A stretch of DNA of 64,000 nt from NCBI RefSeq assembly GCF_000155975.1, contig NZ_GG730299.1, positions 2,291,813-2,355,812 of the forward strand, in the 5' to 3' direction. Below the pieces are notes generated by a model. The model was not told the origin of the DNA. It ran no database searches and saw nothing but the letters and a program-made list of their open reading frames with translations. This DNA comes from Citrobacter youngae ATCC 29220. Its GTDB lineage: Bacteria > Pseudomonadota > Gammaproteobacteria > Enterobacterales > Enterobacteriaceae. The translations under genes and the position numbers were made by a program. The first letter of the stretch is position 1. Every line of letters starts with the position of its first letter. Shown here piece by piece: positions 35,135 to 45,751 of this stretch.

Positions 35135-36134
35135 AGTCCACCCGCAGATAGCCACGGGCAGTAAAAGGCCCTTCCGTAGGTTTATTGCCCGTCACGCTGA
35201 CCGGCCACGCCCGGATCCCAACGCTTGCCGCCGCGTTATCATCCAGTTGAAACGGGATGTTGCTGGACAGATTGTTGGGCGTCAGCGGATTACCGCGGCT
35301 GTCGGCGACGATGAAACCTAAATCCGGGTTGTTTGAAACCATCATTTGCCCGGAGGCTTTTTCAGCTTCGACCCGCATGGTTAAGTAGGCCTGGGCGGCA
35401 ACGTTGGTGCATTTTATGGCCACCGTTTTGGTTTGCGGGTTGATGCCTTCAGGCCGGTTTCCCGCGCCCGCCTGGCTAAACAGCGATGCGCCAATATCGC
35501 CAAAATCAAACTCGACAATTTGCCCGGCGTTCACTTCGCAGTTTTGTGGAACCTCCACCTTGCCGCTGTAGCTGATAGTGTAAACCGGCGTACTCAGCGC
35601 ATCCCCGGTCGTGGTGGTGACATAGACTCTGAACATCGTTTGCCGGGGGATAGGCACCATGTTAATAAACGAGCGGATCACTTTTAATTTAAACACCAGG
35701 TTTGAATCCTGTACGCCAAAAGGCTTCTGCTTTGATACGTTTCCGTCAACCCCCATACGGATGTAATTGCGCGGTGGATAAAACAATCCCGCATAGCTAT
35801 CCGTAATGCTCATGGCCCCCAGCAGGTAATCATTGAGCTTCAGATATTGAAAGCCGCCCTCGGTGCTTTGCACGGGAAGGTCAGTGACGTAGCTTCGATA
35901 GGTGTAATCCACCCATGTCCCGGCTGGACAGGTGGCATTAACGCCAATCCAGCCCGATTTTTCCGGCAACGTCACCACTTGTCCCGGTTGGTTGTTGCTG
36001 CTGTTAAAGACATTCGACAGATCGTAAAAAACATCCGTTGGCGTGCCATTCGAGTTTTGGCAGACCGTCGCCCAGGACGATTGCGCCATCAGAAGTAAAG
36101 CGCTTGCCAGTAACAAACCTGTTTGTCGTTTCAT
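35127..36134 (-). CDS. fimH: fimbrial tip adhesin FimH (Salmonella type)
   Basis: FimH is a two-domain adhesin at the fimbrial tip. The signal peptide ends near SSWATVCQN. The N-terminal lectin domain (about 23-185) has conserved cysteines (TVCQNSN, NATCPAGTW); the C-terminal pilin domain starts near PQNCEVNAGQIV and ends YLRVDYD, the chaperone-recognition edge. At 335 residues it matches Salmonella FimH rather than the E. coli one (300), as expected for this operon. Mannose specificity cannot be proved from sequence. It is 4 bp after fimD. Confidence 0.9.
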   Translation of the reverse strand: MKRQTGLLLASALLLMAQSSWATVCQNSNGTPTDVFYDLSNVFNSSNNQPGQVVTLPEKSGWIGVNATCPAGTWVDYTYRSYVTDLPVQSTEGGFQYLKLNDYLLGAMSITDSYAGLFYPPRNYIRMGVDGNVSKQKPFGVQDSNLVFKLKVIRSFINMVPIPRQTMFRVYVTTTTGDALSTPVYTISYSGKVEVPQNCEVNAGQIVEFDFGDIGASLFSQAGAGNRPEGINPQTKTVAIKCTNVAAQAYLTMRVEAEKASGQMMVSNNPDLGFIVADSRGNPLTPNNLSSNIPFQLDDNAAASVGIRAWPVSVTGNKPTEGPFTARGYLRVDYD

Positions 36135-36138
36135 CGTA

Positions 36139-38760
36139 TTATTCCTGTCGTGCCGCTGGCGATTCGCACGTCACATTCGTGAGCGTCACCGCCTGTTTCA
36201 GACTCACCTCAGGCAAGGCATAGTGCGCCACGCAGCGAGCGTTTGCGCCTTCCCCCCATTGGATCAGCAACTCGCCTTTAAGCGGCAGACCGCTCAGGTA
36301 AATTTGTCCGTCCTCACCCACCATACTGGTCACACCGCTGGTGTTTTCACGTACAACGGAGCCAAATGGCACGGGTTTACCGGCATATTTCGCCGTCATT
36401 AGCGCCCGCACACCGATACGTGTATCAAACGTGGCGCGCACCAATGCCCCTTGCGTTGGTACAACGCTGCTGACGTTATTTTCCACATCGGTATTGTTGT
36501 TCATCGAATTGGTGTCTAGCGCGACGCGGTTATAGCGATAGACGGTGGCATACGGCATCACAGCGTACCCACGCCAGTCGGTCTGCACGCCGGTCTGGTT
36601 TTCTATCCGCACGCCCTGAGCGCCTGGCGCTTTGATCAACACATTGGTATCGCCCAGCGGTTGGCTAAGCGTAATGCCGTCCTCATGCCCTATCACGCCG
36701 CCGGCGAGCTGCCAGTTGTAGTCATGCTGGTCGCGATCGTAGTTGTATCCCACGCCCAGCGTGCCATAGGCCGCCTGCCAGTTGGCGCTGGCGTTTCCAC
36801 TGTAACCATTGGTACTGCTGTGCCCCTGGTTCACGCTATAGCTCAGGTTACGGCCGTCAAGCAACGTACCGCCGATACCGCTCTGCCAGCTATTTTGTCC
36901 GTCGCTATTGCGGTTGGCATTAAAGGTGGCGTAGGTGCGATCGAGGACGTTATCACGCGAGTAACGCCGTCCGCTCAGCAGGCTGAACGGGACGGACATA
37001 TTGAACGCCAGAATGCGGTCGGTGTCGGCAATGCCGACCGATTCACTCCACGACCAGGAGAGTGAATAGCTAATCCCCTGCCAACCGCTGGCATAGCCCA
37101 GTTGGTACCAGGTATTGGTGTCTGAGGTATTCCAGTACGTTTGCTGGCTACCCGAGATATACAGCGATCCGTAATCCCCCAGATTCTGCGAAATGTTGAC
37201 CTGAAAACGGCCTTTCTTGCTGTAGCTCAGGTTGTGGTAACTCTTCACATCGGGGACGTCGTGGCGATTGCCTTCACTGTCGTATTCGTACTCATAGCCT
37301 TCCATACTGCGATACGCTACATCATCGAGGGTATAAAACCCGCGCGTCGAGTAGCGATAGCCCAACAGCTGGAAGTTGGTACCGAAGTTGTTCAGTGATT
37401 TCGCATACAGGAAACGCAGCGATTGCCCCTGGTGCGTACTGTCATCCGCCAACTGGCTGCGCGCATGGGTTAAATCGACAGAAACAGCCCCCCAGTCTCC
37501 CAGGTTTCGGCCTGTACCTAACACCACCGCAGCGTAACGTGAGGCTAACTGCGTACCGCCATAAGCGGTATACCCCTCAGGCAACCCGGCGATTAATGTT
37601 CCCTGGAAAAAGAACGGTGAGGATTGTTGGCTATTGCCGCTGCGAAAATCCCCGGCAACCACGTCATACTTGAAACGCCCTTCTCGCTGTAACAACGGAA
37701 CCGTAGAGTACGGCACCGTATAGCGCTGCTGGCTGCCGTCTTTCTCATCCACCGTAACCTCAAGATCGCCGCTGGATGACGTCGGGTTGAGATCGGTTAT
37801 CGAAAAAGCGCCCGGAGAAACGTAGCTTTGATAAATCACGTAGCCATTCTGACGAATGGTCAATTTCGCGGCGGTGCGCGCAATGCCGCGCACGGTAGGC
37901 GCGTAGCCCTGCAAACTGTCGGGATACATGCTGTCTGAAGAATAGAGCCGCGCGCCACGAAACCCGACGCTGTCAAAAACGTCATTTCCGGTGTTGCTGT
38001 CGCCCATCACCAGCTCACCCTTCAGCGGGATAACCGCGCGCTGAAGCCATGTACCGATATTTTTCCAGCTTTGTGAACGGTATCCGTCACCTTTGGAATA
38101 GCTCCACGCGCCGTTGTTTCTTAACCGCCAGGGACCATAGTTCAGGCCACTCAACATGCTCAGGAAATAGCTGTCAGTATCGCTCCCGCGGCTACCGGTA
38201 AAGTTGTAGTTAATCAGCGCCGCCGGGATCCCTTCATCCCACTCGTCCGGTGGAATGTAGCCGCGCGCACTATTTAACATCGACGCCTGCGGCAGACTGA
38301 TGTTTAAGCGCAGAGTAGAAAAATCAAATGCAATTTCACTGCCCGGAATCGCCTCCGGCAAATTGATACAGGTCGCGTTCGGATCCTTACTGAGTGCCGG
38401 AAACGCGGCAATATTGACGCCAAGGCGCTTCACCCAATCAAGCCCAAAGCATGGCATCAGTCCGCCAGACTTCTCCCCTGCCTTTCCCGCACTGCTGGCA
38501 AAATGAATGTCCTGGGTGGCGACAAACTCATCGTTGCGCCAGATATCCACACGATAAACGCCTTCAGGTTGATGGTTGCCTTTTTCAAAACGTGATAAAT
38601 CCGCCACGGTTGCCGTATCCGCAGATAAAAATGCCGGATTAAAATAGCTTTCCCCGTGGCTTAAAGAGGGAAAGAGCGCCGCCAGCGTGGACAACGCCAC
38701 CCCCGCCAGCGGTGGCGTAACCCCCGGTAACAGGTCAGGAAAATACGTTGTCTTATTCAT
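36139..38760 (-). CDS. fimD: fimbrial outer-membrane usher FimD
   Basis: This usher is the outer-membrane pore that assembles and exports the fimbrial subunits. The 873-residue protein has the full set: signal peptide, N-terminal chaperone-binding domain ([20 protein letters not shown]), 24-strand barrel with plug (about 230-320), and two C-terminal domains ([20 protein letters not shown]). The length equals the usual 870-880. It starts 7 bp after the fimC stop. No frameshift was noticed. Confidence 0.95.
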   Translation of the reverse strand: MNKTTYFPDLLPGVTPPLAGVALSTLAALFPSLSHGESYFNPAFLSADTATVADLSRFEKGNHQPEGVYRVDIWRNDEFVATQDIHFASSAGKAGEKSGGLMPCFGLDWVKRLGVNIAAFPALSKDPNATCINLPEAIPGSEIAFDFSTLRLNISLPQASMLNSARGYIPPDEWDEGIPAALINYNFTGSRGSDTDSYFLSMLSGLNYGPWRLRNNGAWSYSKGDGYRSQSWKNIGTWLQRAVIPLKGELVMGDSNTGNDVFDSVGFRGARLYSSDSMYPDSLQGYAPTVRGIARTAAKLTIRQNGYVIYQSYVSPGAFSITDLNPTSSSGDLEVTVDEKDGSQQRYTVPYSTVPLLQREGRFKYDVVAGDFRSGNSQQSSPFFFQGTLIAGLPEGYTAYGGTQLASRYAAVVLGTGRNLGDWGAVSVDLTHARSQLADDSTHQGQSLRFLYAKSLNNFGTNFQLLGYRYSTRGFYTLDDVAYRSMEGYEYEYDSEGNRHDVPDVKSYHNLSYSKKGRFQVNISQNLGDYGSLYISGSQQTYWNTSDTNTWYQLGYASGWQGISYSLSWSWSESVGIADTDRILAFNMSVPFSLLSGRRYSRDNVLDRTYATFNANRNSDGQNSWQSGIGGTLLDGRNLSYSVNQGHSSTNGYSGNASANWQAAYGTLGVGYNYDRDQHDYNWQLAGGVIGHEDGITLSQPLGDTNVLIKAPGAQGVRIENQTGVQTDWRGYAVMPYATVYRYNRVALDTNSMNNNTDVENNVSSVVPTQGALVRATFDTRIGVRALMTAKYAGKPVPFGSVVRENTSGVTSMVGEDGQIYLSGLPLKGELLIQWGEGANARCVAHYALPEVSLKQAVTLTNVTCESPAARQE

Positions 38761-38767
38761 CGTTATC

Positions 38768-39460
38768 TCAACGCACGCTTACCGTTTGGGCGGTGGTCAC
38801 CGCGCCATAATCATTGACCGTCTGGAATGTAACGTTGCCCTGTACGCCCGTTGGCAGCAGCACCTGCGTATCGCTTTTCGGCGCAACCATGACGTTATCG
38901 ATCTTCGTTTTCCCCACATTGAGGTTGACCAACGTGACGTAATACGCTGACGGATTGTTGATTTTCAGGTGATTGCCGGAACGGGAAAATTGCAGCATGC
39001 CGGGGGCATCTTCCGGGATTTGCGCCAGGTTATTCGGGCGGACAAAAAGTTTAATGCGCGACAGAATCGCCAGCTGCAGAACGTTTTTACCCTCAAGGCT
39101 GTTCTTATTGACTGACGGAATGGCTTTCACGTTCATCCAGAACAGCGATTCACGGTCTTTAGGCAGCGGCGCGCCAGCGTAGATGATACGCAAGGTGTTT
39201 TCGCTTTTAGCCTCACTGACAAACAGCGGGGGCGTCACCACAAACGATTTTTCTTTAGCCCCGGCGCTATTCTCGATCCATGAATTTACCAGGTAACGTT
39301 CTTTGGTATCACTATTGCTAATAGACAGAGAAGTTTGTTTAGCATCGGCTGGATAAATAACACGGGTAGCGCCTAATGCAATACCTCCGGCAGCCTGCGC
39401 GCTGGCTGCGGAAAATAAGGCCAGTAAAAGGATAAAACCTGATTTCAGATGATTAAACAT
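38768..39460 (-). CDS. fimC: periplasmic fimbrial chaperone FimC
   Basis: This PapD-like chaperone (230 residues) binds subunits in the periplasm and brings them to FimD. Signal peptide cleavage is expected at QAAGG. The conserved Arg of the cleft ([13 protein letters not shown]) and the motif before the Lys ([14 protein letters not shown]) are present; two Ig-like domains are covered. I start it at ATG 39460 (MFNHLKSG); an upstream extension to 39526 is unlikely. It follows fimI after 41 bp. Confidence 0.94.
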   Translation of the reverse strand: MFNHLKSGFILLLALFSAASAQAAGGIALGATRVIYPADAKQTSLSISNSDTKERYLVNSWIENSAGAKEKSFVVTPPLFVSEAKSENTLRIIYAGAPLPKDRESLFWMNVKAIPSVNKNSLEGKNVLQLAILSRIKLFVRPNNLAQIPEDAPGMLQFSRSGNHLKINNPSAYYVTLVNLNVGKTKIDNVMVAPKSDTQVLLPTGVQGNVTFQTVNDYGAVTTAQTVSVR

Positions 39461-39501
39461 AGCTACAAATACCTTTGATGCGATTATCGTTGGGAAATAA
39501 A

Positions 39502-40044
39502 TCAGGGATAAACCAACGTAAACCACACGTCTGAACGAAGTATTCCCGGTGTAATATTTTCCGAGACAGCCCGATAGCGAGCAGTGAAATGAAACGTCAT
39601 CTCTTGCGTTATAATCGGCGCGTAATGAAGCGGCAGCGCATTGGGAATAATTTGCCGTTGTCGCTCGTCAAATAGCGCCAGACCGATCCCCGACGCCGCG
39701 GACGCATCGCCGCTGGCAAGAAAAACCTGCGGATCTTCCGCTGGCGTCACGCCCGCAAACGCAATCCCGACATGGTCATAAACATCAGAGGAGCACGACG
39801 TTAATCGCAGTGAAAACGGCACGCTGGTAGTGGCAAAACTTCCCGTTCCGGAGAAGGCGTTGGAACGATATTGCCCCATTTGTACCCGCAAATTCTGGCT
39901 GTCGGTAGCAACCGTACAGGCGCCGTTAACGAGCTGCCCCCGTAAGTGGAGGCGTCCGCTTTCCAGTATTACCGTATTAGCAAGCGCAGGCATTACGCAC
40001 AGCATTCCCGCCAGCGCCACGCCTTTCCCTATCATCTGCCGCAT
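39502..40044 (-). CDS. fimI: fimbrial subunit FimI
   Basis: FimI is a minor pilin of about 180 residues whose role is thought to be rod termination at the base. It has a signal peptide ([14 protein letters not shown]), the donor strand and Cys pair ([26 protein letters not shown]) and a pilin C-terminus ([12 protein letters not shown]). Start at 40044 or the second Met (40035) cannot be told apart. It lies 68 bp after fimA, the usual gap that may hold an attenuating structure. Confidence 0.88.
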   Translation of the reverse strand: MRQMIGKGVALAGMLCVMPALANTVILESGRLHLRGQLVNGACTVATDSQNLRVQMGQYRSNAFSGTGSFATTSVPFSLRLTSCSSDVYDHVGIAFAGVTPAEDPQVFLASGDASAASGIGLALFDERQRQIIPNALPLHYAPIITQEMTFHFTARYRAVSENITPGILRSDVWFTLVYP

Positions 40045-40112
40045 CCTTTTTCATCCCCGGATATTGCCTCATCCAATGAGGCGAACATCATCCTTGCGCG
40101 AATCTAAACGGC

Positions 40113-40682
40113 TTATTCGTACTTCATGATAAAAGTCGCGTCGGCATTCGCCTGACCCGGCGTGGCGCTGGTCGCGGTCGCTTTATAACGGGCAGAGAAA
40201 CGCAGGGTGTTGGTCCCTTCTACCAGCGCCTGAGCGGTAGAGAAGGTCGCTCCATCAGGCTTCAGCGCAGTGGACGTATTGTCCAGAATTTCAATCCCTA
40301 CGCCGCCTGCGGTGGTGCTATTATCCGAGGAGGAAACGGCCAGCAGGTTATTGTTAGTGATGTCCGTCTGACCAGAGAAAGCAACCGCGGCGGTAGCAGC
40401 AACTTTCGGGTCGCAGTCGTTCAGTACGATAGTGAACGGAATTTGTGCCGTGGTATCACCGACGGCAGTAAAACTGGCGGTACGATACTGGCCTAATGTG
40501 ACAACCTGATCGGACGACTGAGTACTGACTGCACAGGCTGCATTGACCAGTTCACCTTCAAAATGAACAGTACCGCCGCTAACGCTTACCGGATCGGTCG
40601 CTGCCGGCTCGGCCGCAACCGCTGCGCCCGCAACTAACATCAGGCTGGCAATAACAGAAGAGGCTATTAATTTATGTTTCAT
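40113..40682 (-). CDS. fimA: major type 1 fimbrial subunit FimA
   Basis: FimA is the main rod subunit. The 189-residue protein has a signal peptide ([20 protein letters not shown]), the donor strand with the first Cys ([15 protein letters not shown]), the second Cys (VLNDCDPK) and the end [10 protein letters not shown]. Start ATG 40682 follows AAGGGAAATCC, a good ribosome site. It is first in the operon fimAICDHF and is the promoter-controlled gene. FimZ and FimY should activate it and FimW reduce it, based on Salmonella. No invertible fimS-like element lies upstream. Confidence 0.95.
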   Translation of the reverse strand: MKHKLIASSVIASLMLVAGAAVAAEPAATDPVSVSGGTVHFEGELVNAACAVSTQSSDQVVTLGQYRTASFTAVGDTTAQIPFTIVLNDCDPKVAATAAVAFSGQTDITNNNLLAVSSSDNSTTAGGVGIEILDNTSTALKPDGATFSTAQALVEGTNTLRFSARYKATATSATPGQANADATFIMKYE

Positions 40683-41256
40683 GGATTTCCCTTGAATTAC
40701 ACACATCCGGCTCCGGCGTCCTGCGGGATCCGTTTGAATCATTATCGACATTAAATGTCAGGCTAATTATCTCTGCATCCTGTAAAGATATATATCGCAA
40801 GAGAATTAGCTAACCTTTACCCAACTCTCCGAGTATTTGATTCACTAATTAATCTTCGCGAATATGACTATTCGTCACAGCGTTAAATTAAACATTTAAA
40901 TTAATGAAAAATACCTGCAAATCCTTTTAATAGCCCTGGCTTATTCTTATTGGGATCCAGGAAAAGTCTGGGTAAAAATGAGGTAAAAGACACCATAATC
41001 AGACGTAACAGACTGGTTTATGGTGCATTACCCCTGAAAAGACCAGGGTGATGAGTTGTTTCATTCACGTTAAATTTGATTAGCATGCTCATGAATTATG
41101 CGTAGGGCTTCTGCGTCTGTGCTGGTCCTGCTCGCTGAGCGCATTCCCCCGCTATCGCACGTAAAAACGCAAACGAAAACTGACAGCACGCCCTGCTTCT
41201 GACAAAATAGTGACATCCCCCTTCGATTTAACGTAACAGACGGAATCCTCTCTCTG
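40683..41256. other. divergent promoter region between fimA and folD
   Basis: This 574-bp gap has no gene that I can support. It must carry the fimA promoter and the folD promoter. A palindrome GACATT-A-AATGTC lies at 40747-40759, 65 bp upstream of fimA. There is no pair of inverted 9-bp repeats like the E. coli fimS switch. Confidence 0.5.
40747..40759. promoter_or_regulatory. palindrome upstream of fimA
   Basis: GACATT-A-AATGTC is a perfect palindrome with 6-bp arms, placed where the fimA leader or promoter core should be. It might be a regulator-binding site; nothing in the sequence tells which protein. Confidence 0.3.
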
Positions 41257-42123
41257 ATGGCAGCAAAGATTATTGACGGTAAAACGATTGCGCAGCAGGT
41301 GCGCTCTGAGGTTGCTCAAAAAGTTCAGGCGCGTTTAGCGGCTGCATTACGCGCCCCGGGCCTGGCTGTTGTGCTGGTAGGCAGCAACCCGGCTTCGCAG
41401 ATTTATGTCGCAAGTAAACGCAAAGCCTGTGACGAAGTGGGATTTGTCTCCCGCTCTTATGACCTACCTGAAACCACCAGCGAGGCGGAGCTTCTTGAGC
41501 TGATTGATACGCTCAACGCAGATACCACCATCGACGGTATCCTGGTACAACTGCCGTTACCGGCGGGTATCGACAACGTTAAAGTGCTGGAGCGCATTGC
41601 GCCGGACAAAGACGTCGACGGCTTCCACCCGTATAACGTCGGTCGTCTGTGTCAACGCGCGCCGCGTCTGCGTCCATGTACCCCGCGCGGGATTGTGACC
41701 CTGCTTGAGCGTTACAACATCGATACCTATGGTCTTAATGCCGTAGTGATTGGCGCCTCGAATATTGTCGGTCGCCCGATGAGCATGGAGCTGCTGCTGG
41801 CTGGCTGCACCACTACGGTTACCCACCGATTCACCAAAGATCTGCGTCGCCACGTAGAACATGCGGACCTGCTGATCGTTGCCGTCGGCAAACCGGGTTT
41901 TATTCCCGGTGAATGGATCAAAGAAGGTGCGATTGTGATTGATGTCGGCATCAACCGTCTGGAGAATGGTAAGGTTGTTGGCGATGTGGTCTTTGAAGAT
42001 GCTGCCGCGCGTGCGTCATATATCACGCCGGTACCCGGCGGCGTAGGCCCAATGACGGTCGCCACACTTATCGAAAACACGCTGCAGGCGTGTGTTGAAT
42101 ACCATGATGTAAAGGACGTTTAA
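41257..42123 (+). CDS. folD: methylenetetrahydrofolate dehydrogenase/cyclohydrolase FolD
   Basis: FolD is the bifunctional cytoplasmic enzyme that oxidises 5,10-methylene-THF with NADP and hydrolyses the product to 10-formyl-THF, supplying one-carbon units to purine and fMet synthesis. At 288 residues it has the E. coli length. The catalytic Lys ([12 protein letters not shown]), the motif [10 protein letters not shown], the nucleotide-binding [10 protein letters not shown] and the C-terminal [10 protein letters not shown] are all present. ybcJ starts one base after its stop, so they are cotranscribed. Confidence 0.97.
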   Translation: MAAKIIDGKTIAQQVRSEVAQKVQARLAAALRAPGLAVVLVGSNPASQIYVASKRKACDEVGFVSRSYDLPETTSEAELLELIDTLNADTTIDGILVQLPLPAGIDNVKVLERIAPDKDVDGFHPYNVGRLCQRAPRLRPCTPRGIVTLLERYNIDTYGLNAVVIGASNIVGRPMSMELLLAGCTTTVTHRFTKDLRRHVEHADLLIVAVGKPGFIPGEWIKEGAIVIDVGINRLENGKVVGDVVFEDAAARASYITPVPGGVGPMTVATLIENTLQACVEYHDVKDV

Positions 42124-42124
42124 G

Positions 42125-42337
42125 ATGGCCACATTTTCACTGGGTAAACACCCACACGTTGAACTCTGCGATTTGCTGAAGCTGGAAGGCTGGAGCGAAA
42201 GCGGCGCCCAGGCAAAAATTGCTATTGGCGAAGGGTTAGTGAAGGTCGACGGCGTTGTTGAAACGCGTAAACGCTGCAAAATCGTTGCCGGTCAGACCGT
42301 CAGCTTTGAAGGTCACAGCATTAACATCGTCGCATGA
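42125..42337 (+). CDS. ybcJ: S4-like RNA-binding protein YbcJ
   Basis: This 70-residue protein has a single S4-type RNA-binding fold (GWSESGAQAKIAIGEGLVKV, CKIVAGQTVSFEG). It is the same size as E. coli YbcJ, a ribosome-associated protein of unclear function. It starts one base after folD. Confidence 0.93.
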   Translation: MATFSLGKHPHVELCDLLKLEGWSESGAQAKIAIGEGLVKVDGVVETRKRCKIVAGQTVSFEGHSINIVA

Positions 42338-42460
42338 TCCCCGAGGTCGGATGAGGTTAACGCCCTGTCCGGCCACTGCCCCCTCATTTTCAGAAAATGA
42401 CTTCATCACCACTTCACAGTGAACGGTTAGCATGTTGTTTTTCCACTCGAAGCGAACATC

Positions 42461-42985
42461 ATGCCTACTATCGTTACCCATGCGGCCGTTCCACTCTGTT
42501 TAGGGTTAGGACTCGGACTTAGCGTTATCCCCCCACGATTACTGTTTACTGGCGTCGTTCTGGCCATGCTGCCGGATGCCGACGTTCTGTCGTTTAAGCT
42601 CGGCGTCGCCTACGGCAACGTGTTTGGTCACCGTGGATTTACCCACTCGCTGCTGTTTGCCTTCGTGGTGCCGCTGCTCTGCGTATTGATAGGTCGACGA
42701 TGGTTTAAAGCCGGACTGATTCGCTGCTGGCTATTCCTGACGGTTTCACTGTTATCGCACAGTCTGCTGGATTCGATCACCACCGGCGGCAAAGGCGTCG
42801 GCTGGCTGTGGCCGTGGTCGGATGAACGCTTCTTCGCGCCGTGGCAGGTGATTAAAGTCGCGCCGTTTGCGCTGTCACGCTATGCCACGCCGTACGGGCA
42901 CCAGGTGATTATTTCGGAATTATTGTGGGTGTGGCTACCGGGGATGGTGATGGTGGGCGTGCTGCGGTGGTATCGGAAATATTAA
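42461..42985 (+). CDS. ybcI: YbcI-type membrane-bound metal-dependent hydrolase
   Basis: The 174-residue protein has about four membrane helices and belongs to the YdjM/LexA-binding, inner-membrane hydrolase family. Conserved polar motifs include THAAVPL, MLPDADVL, GHRGFTHSLLF and LLSHSLLDSIT, whose His/Asp residues are likely metal ligands. The function is not established. It lies in the same place as in E. coli, between ybcJ and cysS; a BIME follows. Confidence 0.92.
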   Translation: MPTIVTHAAVPLCLGLGLGLSVIPPRLLFTGVVLAMLPDADVLSFKLGVAYGNVFGHRGFTHSLLFAFVVPLLCVLIGRRWFKAGLIRCWLFLTVSLLSHSLLDSITTGGKGVGWLWPWSDERFFAPWQVIKVAPFALSRYATPYGHQVIISELLWVWLPGMVMVGVLRWYRKY

Positions 42986-42988
42986 TAT

Positions 42989-43070
42989 GCCGGATGCGAC
43001 GCGCTGCGTCTTATCCGGCCTACCGTTCATCCCATCGTAGGCCGGATAAGGCGTTAGCCGCCATCCGGCA
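42989..43070. repeat. pair of REP elements (BIME) between ybcI and cysS
   Basis: Two palindromic REP units in opposite orientation, 42989-43023 (GCCGGATGCGACGCGC to CCTAC) and 43037-43070 (GTAGGCCGGATAAGGC to CCGGCA), lie between convergent genes. They are a typical bacterial interspersed mosaic element and can terminate or protect transcripts. Confidence 0.9.
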
Positions 43071-43078
43071 ATAGAGAG

Positions 43079-44464
43079 TTACTTACGACGCCAGGTGGTG
43101 CCCTGCGGGCCGTCTTCCAGCACAATGCCCATCTCATTCAGACGGTCACGCGCGGCGTCGGCCGCCGCCCAGTCTTTGGCTTTACGCGCGTCCAGACGCT
43201 GCTGGATTAACGCTTCAATTTCAGCGACTTCACCGTCATCCGCCTGCGCGCCGCTTTGCAGGAACGCTTCGGGCTCCTGCTCCAGCAGGCCCAGCACGCT
43301 GGAGAGCTTGCGCAGATGCGAGGCCATACCGTTCGCCGCCGCCATATCTTCACCCTTCAGGCGGTTAACTTCACGCGCCATATCAAACAGCACGGAGTAT
43401 GCTTCCGGGGTGTTGAAGTCGTCGTCCATCGCTTCAATGAAACGCGCTTCAAAGGCCTCGCCACCCGCAGGGGCTACGGATTTGTCAGTGCCGCGCAGCG
43501 CGGTGTACAGACGTTCCAGCGCGGAACGCGCCTGTTTCAGGTTCTCTTCGCTGTAGTTCAACTGGCTACGGTAATGACCCGACATCAGGAAGTAGCGAAT
43601 GGTTTCGGCGTCGTAGTATTTCAGCACGTCGCGCACGGTAAAGAAGTTGCCCAGCGATTTGGACATTTTCTCGCGGTCAACCATCACCATCCCGGAGTGC
43701 ATCCAGTAGTTCACGTATTCGCCATCGTGCGCACAGGTGGACTGGGCGATTTCGTTTTCATGGTGCGGGAACATCAGATCCGAACCGCCGCCGTGAATAT
43801 CGAAATGGTTGCCCAGCTGTTTGCAGTTCATCGCCGAACACTCGATATGCCAGCCCGGACGACCCGCGCCCCATGGAGACGGCCAGCTCGGCTCGCCCTC
43901 TTTGGACATTTTCCACAGCACGAAGTCCATCGGGTTGCGCTTCACATCAACCACGTCAACGCGTGCGCCAGCCTGCAGCTGATCCAGATCCTGGCGTGAC
44001 AGTTGACCGTAGTTCGGGTCAGTCGGCACGTCGAACATGACGTCGCCGTTATCGGCGACATAGGCGTGGCCTTTGGCAATCAGCTGTTCGGTGATCTCAA
44101 TAATCTCGGCAATATGGTGCGTCGCGCGAGGTTCCAGATCCGGGCGCAGAATATTCAGCGCATCGAAATCGCTATGCATTTCCGCAATCATGCGATCGAC
44201 CAGCGCGACAAAGCTCTCGCCGTTTTCATTCGCGCGTTTGATGATTTTGTCGTCAATATCGGTAATGTTGCGCACATACTTCAGCTTATAGCCGAGGAAG
44301 CGCAGATAGCGCGCCACGACGTCGAAAGAAACGAAGGTACGTCCGTGACCAATATGACAGAGATCGTAAACGGTAATACCACACACGTACATGCCGACTT
44401 CCCCGGCATGAATAGGTTTGAATTCCTCTTTTTGGCGCGTCAGTGTATTAAAGATTTTTAACAT
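43079..44464 (-). CDS. cysS: cysteinyl-tRNA synthetase CysS
   Basis: CysS charges tRNA-Cys with cysteine. The 461-residue class I enzyme is the E. coli length and shows the HIGH-type motif as [12 protein letters not shown], the zinc ligands ([20 protein letters not shown]) and the KMSKS loop ([13 protein letters not shown]). It is divergent from a lipoprotein gene. No oddity noted. Confidence 0.97.
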   Translation of the reverse strand: MLKIFNTLTRQKEEFKPIHAGEVGMYVCGITVYDLCHIGHGRTFVSFDVVARYLRFLGYKLKYVRNITDIDDKIIKRANENGESFVALVDRMIAEMHSDFDALNILRPDLEPRATHHIAEIIEITEQLIAKGHAYVADNGDVMFDVPTDPNYGQLSRQDLDQLQAGARVDVVDVKRNPMDFVLWKMSKEGEPSWPSPWGAGRPGWHIECSAMNCKQLGNHFDIHGGGSDLMFPHHENEIAQSTCAHDGEYVNYWMHSGMVMVDREKMSKSLGNFFTVRDVLKYYDAETIRYFLMSGHYRSQLNYSEENLKQARSALERLYTALRGTDKSVAPAGGEAFEARFIEAMDDDFNTPEAYSVLFDMAREVNRLKGEDMAAANGMASHLRKLSSVLGLLEQEPEAFLQSGAQADDGEVAEIEALIQQRLDARKAKDWAAADAARDRLNEMGIVLEDGPQGTTWRRK

Positions 44465-44667
44465 CGAAGATTCCGTGTAGACGTGTGTGATAATAAAGTC
44501 TGTATAATACCCATAATTTGGACTGGAAGCACACTTTGTAAGGTGTGTGCCAGCCAGACATTGCCCGAATTGTTACAGTCCCTGAATTCCGACTATCGAT
44601 TATTTACCGCTCGCGTATACTGCCACCACGCAACAAAACATGTCAGAAGGCAAAAGGATTCGCGCCC

Positions 44668-45135
44668 ATGTCAGCTATCCCATCCCGCGTAGCACGCTGT
44701 GTTATCTTTACGCTCCCCTTTCTGCTCAGCGGCTGCATTTATCATGATTATCCCGCCCCGCAAGTTGAAGGCACGTTAACTCACGCGGGAGAACCGCTGG
44801 CTGGGGTAGCGGTTTCGTTAACTGAATTCGATCGCCAAATCGCCACGGTGCAAACCGACAGCAACGGGCATTTTTTACTCGTACCGCAAGGGGACTGGCA
44901 GGTGTTTATTCCCATTGGGCCACAGGATCGTTTAAGTCGCTGGACGCTGACCACAACCGACCACCAGGGACAAGAACTGAACATTTATACCGATGGGCGC
45001 TTTGGCGGGGCTTTCTCGGGCTATTCGGGGAATGACCGGGTGAAATTGAGCTGTGAGCTATCGCCTGCGGAGACGAAGAATAATCAGCAGGAAAGTAATC
45101 CATTGTGCGAACCTATTCCCGATAGCGCCCCCTGA
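44668..45135 (+). CDS. putative lipoprotein with carboxypeptidase-regulatory-like domain
   Basis: The 155-residue protein has a signal peptide ending in a clear lipobox (LPFLLSGCIYHDYP), so it should be a lipoprotein. The mature part (LTHAGEPLAGVAVSLTEF, TDSNGHFLLVPQGDWQVFIP) looks like a transthyretin/CarboxypepD-regulatory beta-sandwich. Its role is unknown. I start it at ATG 44668 preceded by AAAGGAT; the longer frame from 44545 lacks a signal at its start. Residue +2 after the Cys is Ile, so outer-membrane sorting is likely. Genes with the same arrangement occur next to cysS in relatives, as far as I recall. Confidence 0.75.
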   Translation: MSAIPSRVARCVIFTLPFLLSGCIYHDYPAPQVEGTLTHAGEPLAGVAVSLTEFDRQIATVQTDSNGHFLLVPQGDWQVFIPIGPQDRLSRWTLTTTDHQGQELNIYTDGRFGGAFSGYSGNDRVKLSCELSPAETKNNQQESNPLCEPIPDSAP

Positions 45136-45254
45136 TTACGGCGACTTACTCTCATTTTGCAAGGTGATCGAATCCTGCGGTTATGCTATAACACACCCCT
45201 AACTCTGACCCTTGACAGGGTCGAAGCACCAATCTATCGGAACAGGATGCAAAA

Positions 45255-45749
45255 ATGGTTACTTTCCACACTAATCACGGCGATATCGTAATCAAAACGT
45301 TTGATGATAAAGCGCCTGAAACAGTTAAAAACTTCCTGGACTACTGCCGCGAAGGTTTTTATAACAACACCATTTTCCACCGTGTTATTAACGGTTTCAT
45401 GATCCAGGGCGGCGGTTTCGAGCCAGGCATGAAGCAAAAAGCCACGAAAGAAGCGATCAAAAACGAAGCGAACAACGGTCTGAAAAACACCCGTGGTACG
45501 CTGGCAATGGCGCGTACTCAGGCTCCGCACTCCGCAACCGCACAGTTCTTCATCAACGTTGCTGACAATGACTTCCTGAACTTCTCCGGCGAAAGCATGC
45601 AGGGTTGGGGTTACTGCGTGTTTGCTGAAGTTGTTGAAGGCATGGACGTGGTTGATAAAATCAAAGGCGTTTCTACGGGTCGCAGCGGTATGCACCAGGA
45701 TGTGCCTAAAGAAGACGTCATCATCGAAAACGTGACCGTCAGCGAGTAA
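45255..45749 (+). CDS. ppiB: peptidyl-prolyl isomerase B (cytoplasmic cyclophilin)
   Basis: PpiB catalyses cis-trans isomerisation of proline bonds in the cytoplasm. The 164-residue protein is one cyclophilin domain with the catalytic Arg/Phe motif ([14 protein letters not shown]), the [17 protein letters not shown] strand and the motif [20 protein letters not shown]. It is followed after 2 bp by lpxH, so they form an operon, as in E. coli. There is no signal peptide, which separates it from PpiA. Confidence 0.97.
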   Translation: MVTFHTNHGDIVIKTFDDKAPETVKNFLDYCREGFYNNTIFHRVINGFMIQGGGFEPGMKQKATKEAIKNEANNGLKNTRGTLAMARTQAPHSATAQFFINVADNDFLNFSGESMQGWGYCVFAEVVEGMDVVDKIKGVSTGRSGMHQDVPKEDVIIENVTVSE

Positions 45750-45751
45750 TC

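Noticed and set aside
40683-41256. fimS-type invertible promoter
   Set aside because: No pair of long inverted repeats was found and no fimB/fimE gene is present.
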